A stretch of DNA of 64,000 nt from Sipunculus nudus (Eukaryota; Annelida; Sipuncula; Golfingiida; Sipunculidae). Below the pieces are notes generated by a model. That model did not search any database. It saw only the letters and a program-made list of their open reading frames with translations, and had not been told where the DNA came from. The stretch is from assembly GCA_026874595.1 (NCBI GenBank), contig CM049317.1, positions 16,107,382 through 16,171,381 on the forward strand, given 5' to 3'. The position numbers were made by a program, and so were the translations under genes. This document shows, piece by piece, positions 22,780 through 32,985 of the stretch; position 1 is the stretch's first letter, and every line of letters starts with the position of its first letter.

Positions 22780-24960
22780 CAAATGATCTCAGCAGGTTAT
22801 GGAGAAGTCCCAGAGGAAGAAAATAAACTATAGTTTATGTAATTGAGGCTTATAGTTTTGGAGATATGGCCAAAAAATTATATGTTGTGAAGGATCCAGT
22901 GCAGCGCCACCTTGCGGCCAAATCATGAAAATGAAAACTTCATTTCGAGATATTAGTGTAAAACATAAGATATACCAGTTTCAAAATGATTCCTGCAAAA
23001 CTGTAGCCTGTAGATTGATAAAAGTAGTATGCAGGAACCAGCAATCATGCGAAATTTAGGGTAACTGCTGACAGACAGACATATTGACAAAGCGACACAA
23101 GACTGAGGCCAGATGATCTAACCAGGTTATGGCGAAGTCCCAGAGGAAGAAAATAAACTATAGTTTTTGTAATTGAGGTTTATAATTTGGAGATATGGCC
23201 AAAAAATTATGTTGTGGAGAATAAAGTGGAGCGCCCCCTAGTGGCCATATCATTAAAATGAAAAATCCATTTCCAGATATTAGTGTAAGACATAAGATGT
23301 ACCAGTTTCTAAAGGATTCCTGCAAAACTGTGGCCTGTAGATTGCTAAATGCAAGATGCAGGAACCAGCAAACATGCGAAATTGAGGGCAACTGACAAAC
23401 AAACAGACATACTGACAAAGTGACACAAGATTGAGGCCAATTGACCAAAGCAGGTAATGGAGAAAGGCCGAAAGAAAAAAAAACTGAGCCTAAGTTTGTG
23501 ACAATAGGCGTAATATTGACGAAGTTTTGAAGAAACTGAATTTTCGACGTTTTTCAATGATCTTGATCTGAATTTTGACCGATTATGACAAAAATCAATA
23601 GACTTCGGGGACGTTTGGTTTTACAGCAACTGTGTAAGTTTGAAAGCGATCGTTGCAAAACTGTGCATTTAGGCTGGGGACAGACAGAGTAGACGACCAG
23701 AGGTCGAGCGCTTGCCGGAAGTAGAAATGACAGATAGACGGACAGACGGTACAAATTGTCGGTTTTCCATCAACTGAATGACTTTCAGAGCGATTGCTGA
23801 GAAATTGTGGCCTGTAGAATGACATATATCACACAAAAGAACATGAAAGCAGACAAAGCTGACAACAACCGACAAACGGACAGATATACTGACACACTGA
23901 CACATTTAAGATAACAGATGACTAGATAATCATATGGAAAAGGTACTTAGAAACATAATAAGTTATAGTTTGTGCAGATAAGGTTCACAGTTTTGGAGGT
24001 ATTAAAAATAATATCTTGCAGTGGTTCGAGTGCAGCGCCCCCTTTCGGCCATATCCGGAAAATAAAAGATCACTTTTGAGATAATGTTGTATGACATAAC
24101 CTGCGCCAGTTTGAAAAAGATTCCTGCAAAACTTGTGTCTGTACAATATATGCTGTGTGAGACGCAAGAACGAGCAAGCAGGCGAATTTGAGAACAACTG
24201 ACAAACAGACAGACATACCGACAAAGTGACACAAGCTTGAGACCAGATGACGTACTCAGGTTATGGCAAAGTCCCAGAGAAAGAAAATAAGCTATAGTTA
24301 CGGTAATTGAGGTTTATAGTTTTGGAGATATGGCCAAAAATGATATTTTGGCGAGGTTCGAGTGCAGCGCCCCCTAGCGGCCATATTCGGAAAATGAAAA
24401 ATCCATTTTGAGATATTAGTGTATCTCTGTATATCAGTTTCAAAATGATTAGGGCATACTTGTGGACTCTAGGATATCACTAAGCGATATCTCGATATAT
24501 CTCCTTTGTCGAGATATTGTATAAGATGTTGCGAGACTGTTATTATAATTAAATAACACTACTTGTGTGCTAACTAATGCAAATAAACTACACCTCTTTA
24601 TCTTTAAAACTGACAGAGTTAGAAAAATAAGAACCCTAATTTTCGAATATCATGAATTTTCCCTAAAATGCGTTACCATGGTTACAGCAATTTAAGGCAG
24701 CTGCACACCGGAAGAAAGGCCTTAGAATGAAGATTAAAATGAGCTATGAATAAAGCAAATACAACCATTTGTTACAAAGTTATGATGAAAATAATCTTTC
24801 GACGTTTTTTTATGACCCTGGCCTTGACCTGTGCCCGATATTTACACAAATCAAAAGGCTTTGGGAACTTTTGGTTTTCTATCAACCCTGTAAGTTTGAA
24901 AGCAATCGCTGCAACACTGTGCATTTTAGGCTGGGGACAGACAGACAAACAAACATCGTT
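22780..24960 (+). repeat. Imperfect tandem array in the 3' UTR intron of lipase copy 2
   Basis: Four copies, starting near 22800, 23130, 23950 and 24265, share gaagtcccagag, tttggagatatggccaaaa, gcagcgccccctagcggcca and a stretch ending in cagacagacata and gacacaagattgag. A second unit (aagtttgaaagcgatcg, gcatttaggctggggacag) appears near 23566 and 24820. These look like nested copies of a dispersed repeat. Confidence 0.8.
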
Positions 24961-25019
24961 ACAAACAAACAGACATACGGAACTGACCAATATGCTTGCC
25001 GAAATCAAAAATTTCCGGC

Positions 25020-25182
25020 AAGCAAAAAGGATATGAGAGAGAAAAAAAGAGGATTTGAGAGAAAAAAGAACGAGAAAGAGAGATATAGAGAAGGAGAGAG
25101 AGAGAGGGGGGGGGGGGGGGGGAGCGAGAAAAAAGAGAGCGTGAAAGAGAAAACAGAGGATGTGAGAGAGAAAAAAAGAACA

Positions 25183-25228
<46 letters not shown>

Positions 25229-25262
25229 TGAGAGAGAGAGTGAGTGAATGAGAAAGATAGAC
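25020..25262 (+). repeat. Polypurine tract
   Basis: About 240 bases almost free of pyrimidines on this strand (gagagaaaaaaagagg, a run of about 16 G, then (GA)n). The long antisense frames here encode Ser/Leu/Phe-rich nonsense. It lies in the 3' UTR intron of lipase copy 2, 100 bases before the acceptor. Confidence 0.85.
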
Positions 25263-25361
25263 AGACATACAGAAAGAGTGATTTACTGATAGAGTGAACA
25301 TCCATCGGACATAGGACTAGTATCGATTGTCGTAAAGCCTAAAATGCACTTTATTTTTCAG

Positions 25362-25595
25362 ATAGTTCCTCTGCCTGACGTGAGCTCCCAGATCTCTTCA
25401 TAAAAGAACAAAGGTCTGGACTGTTCAACTTTGTGTAAAATAACGACGATGAATCTGCACAACCGACATCTAGTGCTGCTTTTACGAACAAAGACAATAT
25501 CCATTTTATTAACCGGAAGTGCTGTTATTATTTCTAATGTTCTCTTATTTCATACCCTTTTTTAATCTCAAATAAAGTAATTCTTTGTTGCATCA
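25362..25595 (+). other. Lipase copy 2, 3' UTR terminal exon
   Basis: Acceptor ttatttttcag at 25361, matching the copy 1 UTR acceptor. Ends shortly after the AATAAA at 25571. The intron before it, 22517-25361, is packed with repeats. The stop lies only 13 bases before the junction, too close to be expected to trigger nonsense-mediated decay. Confidence 0.65.
25571..25576 (+). promoter_or_regulatory. Poly(A) signal of lipase copy 2
   Basis: AATAAA followed by a T-rich stretch, about 210 bases into the terminal UTR exon. Confidence 0.6.
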
Positions 25596-26191
25596 ATTCA
25601 TGTATTTGCGTTGCATCGACTGTCAGAACTGTGTGGTTACCAATATCGAGGATTGGCATCGGAGAACAAGAAAAATCAATCTTCCAATCGTTCTTTAACA
25701 TATTTAAAATAACTTTCAGGTTTGGAACACATATCTGCCGGTGTAATTTATACATGCCACTCTTGATTTTATTAGTTTTACTGTTGTTCCGTCAAAATCA
25801 CCTTCATTCTACCAAGTCTATGACATGGCCTCTCACATGCATTATACATTTGTTTTACTCATATCTGATTAAATGATCTCCGAATTTTGGCTAACATGTG
25901 AGATAAAATAATAATAAAAAAAGATGATTCGTGGCTAAGATTTGGATTTGAAAGAGGTTACCAGCGCCTATATTAGTACACTCGGCGGCAATACACTATA
26001 GACAATAAAACCTCGCATAACGACCACCTCGGTTTAGCCTATTCATTTTTTCTCTTCATATCAGACCTGCCATAGACGACCACCTAAACAATGCGACCAC
26101 TTTCTTGTCGGGGTGTCTCTTTCACTTTAACTGATGCTTTGTTTAGCTAAGTTTCCCAAGTTTCACCACAAGGTCTGGCATAGGGCCATGA

Positions 26192-26432
26192 AATACTGTG
26201 GTTGGCTTCATATTCGCGATTTTAAAATGTTCTCAATGATTCGTGACGGTTCTATTTTCGTGATCTCACAAAACTAAAGACCTACACAGAGAGTATAACC
26301 ATTATTATTGGAATTAATTATATCAAATGTCATGTGCATTTTTCCACGAAGGTTTAATTTCCGCGATAATTCCCCTCTCGCGAATATCGCGAATTTGAAA
26401 CCCTCGCGAACAAAAAGCCAACCACAATATAC
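26192..26432 (+). mobile_element. MITE, TGTGGTTGG family, copy 2
   Basis: Termini atactgtggttggctt and aagccaaccacaatat are inverted repeats, with a second inverted pair of ttcgcga motifs inside. 241 bp, non-coding. Confidence 0.78.
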
Positions 26433-27272
26433 CCGCTGCGTGGTGAATGCCTTATTTTAGATGTACCAGAATGTGTCTGCCGTGACAAAGACATTCAAAA
26501 TGGCATTCTTATAATGAGTCGAATCAGAAACTTTGTTGTCAAATCAGTATGCTCGGTAATTTGAATCTAACGAATGAATCAGAAACTTTTGAAAGTTTAA
26601 TCAAGTACATTATTATATTCAAGCGAATCAGAAAGCTTTGAAACTTTATTTCTCGAAGAATTATCAATGTGAATTTAGAAAAATCCAATTGCTCTGACTC
26701 TACCTCTTTGCGTAATTTTTATATTGGGATATGAGTGAGGCAAAATTGGTTCCGATGCCATCATATATGAACTTCCAGTCGGTGGTAACTTGAACAACCT
26801 ATAACCTGTTATTTTAAAAGGTATTAATAATGCAGACTTGACATTTCATTAAATATAATTCTGATCCTTTGGCTGGCGCATCCAGCGATAATGACGCTTT
26901 ACATAAGGTTACGGAAACACGGGGTACATTCAAGGGTATTATTTATTATATTTATGAGTTTGTGATAAAACATCAATTACATAAAGTGGTAAATATGCAG
27001 GACGTTGGACTAAATAACCGCGTGTATAATATATGGCCACAAACGCACGACTTATTATGTTACACCGAGGACAATATAGACTGTATTCACTAATGCTCGG
27101 CCCCAGGTATTGTTATAGTTTATATGTAATGCCGAGCATGTGAAGGTTTAAAGTCCACCCCTGGGTGATTGAAGTGTTTTCGCATTGTCCGCTACATGCG
27201 TGGGGACGTTCCTGTGTGTATACGTACACTGTTGTACAACCGTTTTGTGTACAGGAGACGTGACAGGTGACC

Positions 27273-27381
27273 ATGGAGGAACACAGACCTGGAAATATCG
27301 TCGCCATTATTTTGGCGTTTATATCCTATCTCGTCGTTATTGTATTTAACGTACTTGCGTCAGCACCAAGTATAGGTGGGG
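27273..27381 (+). CDS. TspO-like protein, exon 1
   Basis: 109 bases, ATG in context accatgg, phase 1 donor. Encodes M-E-E-H-R-P-G-N and one hydrophobic helix. Too short to stand out as an open frame. Confidence 0.78.
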
Positions 27382-30300
27382 GTAAGTACAGTCAACATGC
27401 TAGGACAAGATAATTCTGGGTATATAAATGTATGGACCTCCTCAAAGGGTAATCTCGTTAGTAGAGAATGAAGCATGTGTTTCCATATATCAGGGGAATA
27501 CCAGAGGAAAAACAAAACAATACACAAAGAAACAATATGAAATATTGATCTACCTTGTTAGCAAGGTTTTCTGTTATAAATCTAGATACCTGACGTTTGT
27601 TTCACGTTTGTGATTTATTACGGATGGTTCGTAATTTCACTCTCGTGTATACTACTTCCAGCACAGTCAAATATAATATTATCCCTTGAAGCGGGCTATT
27701 TACTGGTTATTTATCCCCCCCACCCACCTTCATGGTGTATATATTGCAATGTTTGTCTAAGCGTACTCAGTTGTCTGTGTGACCATGGTGTGTTTACCCT
27801 CTGATTTAAACAATGACCACCAGGTGGCACTGAGAGTGATCATGCTTGCATAACCAGGCAGGCTAAATTTAAGCTGCAGTTTATTATGTAGTTCATATGG
27901 TTAAATTGAAAAAAAAAATATTCAAATATAAAATAATGGTCAACAATGAAAACAATGCTATTTGTATCGGAACATCCATCGAGGATCATAATAACAGTAG
28001 TCAGTAGTCTGATGTAAATTTCCATTAATTCAGAAATTTCAGTCGAACAGGTTAACCACTCTTCTACTCAAAACGAATCTCTTTTTGACAGGCAGTGTGA
28101 GACGCCCGGGACTATAATTTCTATCAACTGACAAACTTTAAAATATAAATTTGTTACATTCAAGGAAACATCTTCTGTTTATATTTCATAAGCTTATGCT
28201 TACTAAATAGTAATTATTCAATGGAGTACTTACCAACAAAACAGCCATGTTTATGTAAATTGCCTGGAAACAACTCTAATCCAACTTATTTGAACGAAAT
28301 ACATGGCCCTCTTCACAACATTTTACCTGCACCGCTGGTGTATTTAGAAGCCGCGGTGCATTCTGGGGGCCAGATTTTGACTTCCATAAACCGTATTCTT
28401 ATTAGTCCGAGAGTAATAAATGTAATTGTCTTTCCACCAGGTGATCAGTCGTGTTTTTGAAATATTTTGTTTGTGTGTGTGGAGGTAACCGTCTCCATTT
28501 TTTAAATGCTAACTTAACTTTGTATATGTATATCTGCAGTATTCCATTCTGGTTTCGGACTACGTTACAGGGCAGTATCATACGCTTCCTCTCATTTTAT
28601 ATCCTGGCGTCAACCAGGCCCGGTGACTACTGCACCTGTGGCCCTAGGTGCGTTATCGTCCCCAATGCTGGGTCAGACCACTCGTTTTTGAGTGAAACAT
28701 GACCGTTGGGCATGACCTTCCCATTAAGTCTGCAGGGCGATCACACAAGCTTGAAACCGACCGTGAAAAAATCTCATCTGAGAATCTTCTGGCTTTGAGT
28801 CCTGTTCTCTGCCCCTGAGACACAGAAGCAAATATTATCAGTCAAGTTATTAAGGATGAATATTCCTCTTATTCTTAGGGGGGGGGGGGATTTTTGCGAT
28901 TTTCACATTTTATCTGCTTCGTGAGTGTTCAATATTTATAATGTGAGCATGTTACTACCCAGAGAACATACAATATTATAGGAAATATTAAATATTCCTG
29001 TACATTTTAACAGTTTTAAAGACTGAGAACCCAAGGTTTCATCTGATGAGTAGAAACACTTTGTTCATTATTGACAGATAGAAATTTTATATTATTCATA
29101 ATATTAGTCTTCGATTTATGTGTAACACAAAATATGTTTTACGAAAATCAACCCTCAGACTTTCGAGATTCAGCGATAATTCAATTGTTGGGCCCAAATT
29201 CGTAGGTCCATTCGTTCATAAGGGATGGTTCATTTGTGAATATTTCTTTATGACGTTCTCTAATCCGGATCATGTTCCGGATCATCACCGAAATCCAAGC
29301 GATTTTTCATTGGCCCTTTCACGAACAGCCCTGAAGATTCCGTTCATGATTGCTTAAGTTATGGTGTGAACAACACAAACACAGCCACAAACACTGACAT
29401 AAACACACAGGCGAACGAGGATAAACTTCGGGCAGAGACAATTAACTGCAATCTAGAAAGCCTTTGATTCTTTGATGCATTCTCTACAGAATACAGGCTT
29501 TTTCCCCCCTTCTGCTTTAAATGGCATGTTACGGGATAACTGTTTAAAAAATGTGAATATGCTTCCTACATGTTCGAAACAAATAAGATATGTGTATAAC
29601 GTTTTATTTCATAGGTTTGTTCTTCAACCAGACTGGGGCTATAGCCGGCGTGTACCCGCTTGACATCACGCCAGCAGGATGGGCGTTCAGCATTTGGGGA
29701 ATAATTTACGTCTGGCAAGGGCTGTTCATCTTGTACGCTCTGTCCACGCTGTGCCGCGGTACAGCTTACGGCAAGCTTTACGTCTATCCATCCGTGCTGA
29801 CAGCAGCCTTCTACGTCATGTACATATTCAGTATGGCGGGAAACGTAATATGGTTGTTCCTATGGGATCGGCATCTGATTGGTCTAGGCTTAGTGACGTT
29901 GGTGGTCGTTTGGCTGGCGCTGATTGGCTGCGTGTTGATGTCGCTACGCGGGCTGTACCAACACGGGCCTTTGTATGTCCGCGAAGAAAACCTGAAAGAA
30001 ATCTGGTTTGTACGTATTCTGGTGCATAATGGACTTGGAATATACCTAGGATGGTCCACTGTTGCAATGCTGCTAAATATGGCTATTGTTTTGGCTTATG
30101 GAGACGGACCAGCTGGAAATATTAAACAAGAAACCGCAAGTTCTGTGTCTGTCTGTGTGCTGTTGGTCGGATACATAAGCTGGTTCTTTCTGGACACATA
30201 CCAATTTGATCAATATAGTCGCTATTTGGTGACACCATACTTTGTGATTACTTTTGCAATGGTAGGATCCGTGGCAAAGAATTACCACAAAGGAGGCTCA

Positions 30301-30474
30301 AATCTCGTTCTGACGATGACAGTCCTGCTGGTGTCCGCCATCTTTGGAATAATGAAAATGGCGGTGCTGATATACAGACACTTCAAGAGCCCCATATGGG
30401 CCAGAGTTTTTGTGCCGCAAAGCTTCTTTGAGAGGAAACCGAGTTACGGTTCTTCCGATTACGTCAGACTGTAA
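27273..30474 (+). CDS. TspO/MBR-like multi-pass membrane protein (322 aa, 2 exons)
   Basis: Joins 27273-27381 and 29615-30474: donor g/gtaagt, acceptor ttatttcatag, the split codon being Gly37. Residues 9-29 form a first membrane helix. After F-F-N-Q-T-G comes T-P-A-G-W-A-F-S-I-W-G-I-I-Y at about 55-68, which resembles the signature of long tryptophan-rich sensory (TspO/MBR-like) proteins. Seven further hydrophobic segments follow, with W and Y at their edges, ending in a short polar tail. Known for TspO relatives: binding of porphyrins or other small hydrophobic ligands in membranes. The function of this longer animal type is not established, so only the family-level resemblance is claimed. 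ATG 27273 is chosen because it gives a good helix and a perfect join. Confidence 0.8.
28140..28400 (+). repeat. Dispersed repeat, copy 2 of a pair
   Basis: catcttctgtttatat, ctggtgtatttagaagcc and ggtgcattctgggggccaga match 9500-9780. In the TspO-like gene intron. Confidence 0.6.
28590..28815 (-). mobile_element. tRNA-derived SINE, partial, in the TspO-like gene intron
   Basis: Reverse orientation copy of the same family: complement of gtcgattt-type head, with gaccgtgaaaaaatctcatc and gctgggtcagacc recognisable. Truncated at its 3' end. Confidence 0.65.
29185..29450 (+). repeat. Dispersed repeat ending in gcggaggcaat, copy 4
   Basis: Has ctaatccggatcatgttccg and ttccgttcatgattgc, and a CA-rich tail. 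In the TspO-like gene intron. Confidence 0.62.
29615..30474 (+). CDS. TspO-like protein, exon 2
   Basis: 860 bases from the acceptor to TAA at 30472-30474. The in-frame sequence just before 29615 is intronic: the acceptor fits and exon 1 joins so that G-G-G-L-F-F-N-Q runs without a break. Confidence 0.85.
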
Positions 30475-30773
30475 GGGTTTACATAATATCTGGATTATAA
30501 TACCAATGATGTAGACACCAATATGTAGGCACCAACATTTTCTACATGGTGTTTGTTATCAATTTTTCAATGACTATTGGAAAATAGAAAGCCTTTTATT
30601 ATTGACGACTCATTTCTCGATATTAAATATATAAAGCATTTAGAAAGTCGGTTATGTTTAAACGCAATACGTTAGCAAACGGTTTCATGTTATGTCGCCA
30701 GCCCTCTCAAATCTGGACATTTAGAATTTATGAATTGGTATTTTCTGATTTATTATTGCCATTTACTATTTGC

Positions 30774-30774
<1 letters not shown>

Positions 30775-30811
<37 letters not shown>
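30775..30811 (+). repeat. (AT)n microsatellite
   Basis: Within the likely 3' UTR or downstream flank of the TspO-like gene. Confidence 0.95.
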
Positions 30812-30814
<3 letters not shown>

Positions 30815-31176
30815 ATTTGTTTGTATCTGATTTGTTTAGAGCTTATTTATATATAGTAGGTGTATCACTTGTGGACAAACGCCAATGTTTTAAAAGTAGG
30901 AAAGTATATTTGACTGTTTGGTATCAGTAATGCTGGAAAACATAGGTATGATTATGAGCTGCTGTAAAACTATGTCGAGAAGGGATTTTTTTTAATTCTT
31001 TTAATTCGAAAATCATTGGCTTATTCCCTTCTTTGAAAAGCCACAAGAACAAAGATTTTAACTGTTATGAAGAGAGGATATGAAAAGGGATTATTAACTG
31101 TTATGAAGAGAGGATATGAAACGGGAATGTTTAAGATTTGTATTTATACAGGAGAAATTAAACACGCTGTGAATCA

Positions 31177-31182
31177 AATAAA
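31177..31182 (+). promoter_or_regulatory. Possible poly(A) signal of the TspO-like gene
   Basis: First AATAAA noticed downstream, about 700 bases after the stop. Position is plausible but unconfirmed. Confidence 0.35.
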
Positions 31183-31489
31183 AACTTCATAAAATTAATG
31201 CTCAGGCAATCAGTTTAATGCTATGCAGTGTTTCAGCATGAAACAAATATGTTCTTTAGTTATTTGTAATCTTAAAAATTGTAACATATTACAAGTAAAC
31301 AATCCCACGATTTTGCTATAAATATAATATTCTTTACATCTGTGTAAGGCACCTATACATTTATCTTCTTCTGTAGAATGTATGTAATATCTTGCTTACT
31401 CTTCATTCATATTTATAAAATGTAATTGAATCCTGTGAAGAAAAAATCTTATAATGCCTCTGTAATGGAATTTAGAGCTCGGCCATCTG

Positions 31490-31700
31490 TAACCTGTTCG
31501 TAAACACGGGATTTGCACTAATTTTAACGAACAGAAAACCCATGTTACCTAAGGTGGTTGGTCGCATGTTTGTGGAAACTGAAAGATCTCTTGTTGCAAA
31601 ACACTTATTTGCCGAAAGATGTATTTGATGAGTGTGTTTTGCGGGCCCCACATGTTATAAATACGTGAGTATAAACAAAACCAACAGTTTGTGTGAGATG
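31490..31700 (+). repeat. Dispersed repeat, tataaacacg family
   Basis: Shares catgttacctaaggtggttg and atgttataaatacg with 195-560. Confidence 0.6.
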
Positions 31701-32129
31701 GTATCATCATTTTTTGACATATGTTTATAAAGGTTCAAGGAATTACATTTACATGGTTTTAGGTTTTACGCAGGTTAAATCAGTGCTGTCCGGTGATCGA
31801 CGGGTCCCAGATAATCCCAGATTGTAGCCAGCTGGCAAATATTATTAATTTCTTTACACAAAGACACGATCTTAGCGAAGATATTTTCGCTCTGTTGCCT
31901 GCCATTAAGTACAAGTATGTGTCTTAAATTAATTAATCGTGCTCTCGGCCTCATTGCCTTGACAACCCTTGTTACGTCACATGCACCAAGAACATATATA
32001 TGTATAGCAATCAATTGCTCTTGGACAATTAAAGTGACCTTTTCACCGGGGTTCCCTGTAGAATATTTTTATTTCTGTTTAACGCCGTGCACACATTAAT
32101 GAACTATAGGTAATTCCTGCCTCTGTGAC

Positions 32130-32985
32130 GGATGTATTTGTTTATTTGCAACCTGTTAGTAAACATGGTATACATGAACCCATATTGACAAAAAGAAAAA
32201 AAAAACACATGTAACTGAAATAAGTTGGTGGCATGTGTGTCAAATACACGAGGTGAAGCGTCCCGCAGAGATCGCGACACGATCCGTCACAGAACTGTCA
32301 AACACCGGGCGGTTACGTAATAATTAGCTGTCATTCTGATGGGTGACAGCACGTCACCACATTCTGACAGTAACCAGACAGTGAAACCACACTAACCAAA
32401 AAAACTCAAGTTTGAGCACCTATGCCGACATAAATTACAATGTTTACAAATCGGACGCGTTCTTTGTACCGCATGTGACTAAATTCTATCGGTCTCAACG
32501 ATGTATCATACTCACTACTTTGCCTGAATCAACTTTGAAAAGTTTCGACCCTTATTTCGGTAGCTAAATATTGATATAACTTAAAAATCTTACCAGCACA
32601 ATTTCGTCTTGAATTTCTCTTTTGAGCAGTAAACAGGAAATTAAAATCCGGGCATGCGCAAGAGCGCTATATACCGCACCAAACAGGTACTGCGAGCAAG
32701 ACGCCGGTCACAATTCCTTATGGCCGACCAGCGTGATATACGTGCGTAGCGCCGCCTACCGGAAATGCAAGTCCCTACTGAAAGGTTACAAGCTGCAAAA
32801 CCCCATTTGCAAAACTCGGGTCCCCACTGTCTTGCCAACATATGTCCTTTTTGGATGTGTTTGGAGAACTTTGGCGGTCCGCCCACGTGTTATAAACACG
32901 GGAATATAAACAAAACCAACAGTCTGTGTACATTAGGATCGGCCTCTCCTTGCTTATTTTATTAAAGGTTCGTGGTATTATCTTT
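32130..32985 (+). repeat. Dispersed repeat, tataaacacg family, split copy
   Basis: The first part (32130-32265) matches the start of the family and the last part (32850-32985, cacgtgttataaacacggg) matches its end. About 585 bases of unrelated sequence lies between, perhaps an insertion. Confidence 0.5.

Larger units (their letters stand above)
17560..25960 (+). repeat. Segmental duplication, copy 2 block
   Basis: Counterpart of 90-7350. Exons are near identical while introns align only in patches, so the duplication is old or the exons are held by selection or conversion. It is longer than copy 1, mostly from SINE and tandem-repeat insertion after exons 5, 6 and 7. Confidence 0.75.

Noticed and set aside
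24772-25305. 177-codon and overlapping minus-strand frames, and a 160-codon plus frame
   Set aside because: They run through a polypurine tract and give Ser/Leu/Phe or Arg/Glu low-complexity sequence with no family resemblance.
29679-30067. Frames in other phases over the TspO-like exon
   Set aside because: Shadow frames; only the phase that joins the 27273-27381 exon gives membrane helices and family motifs.
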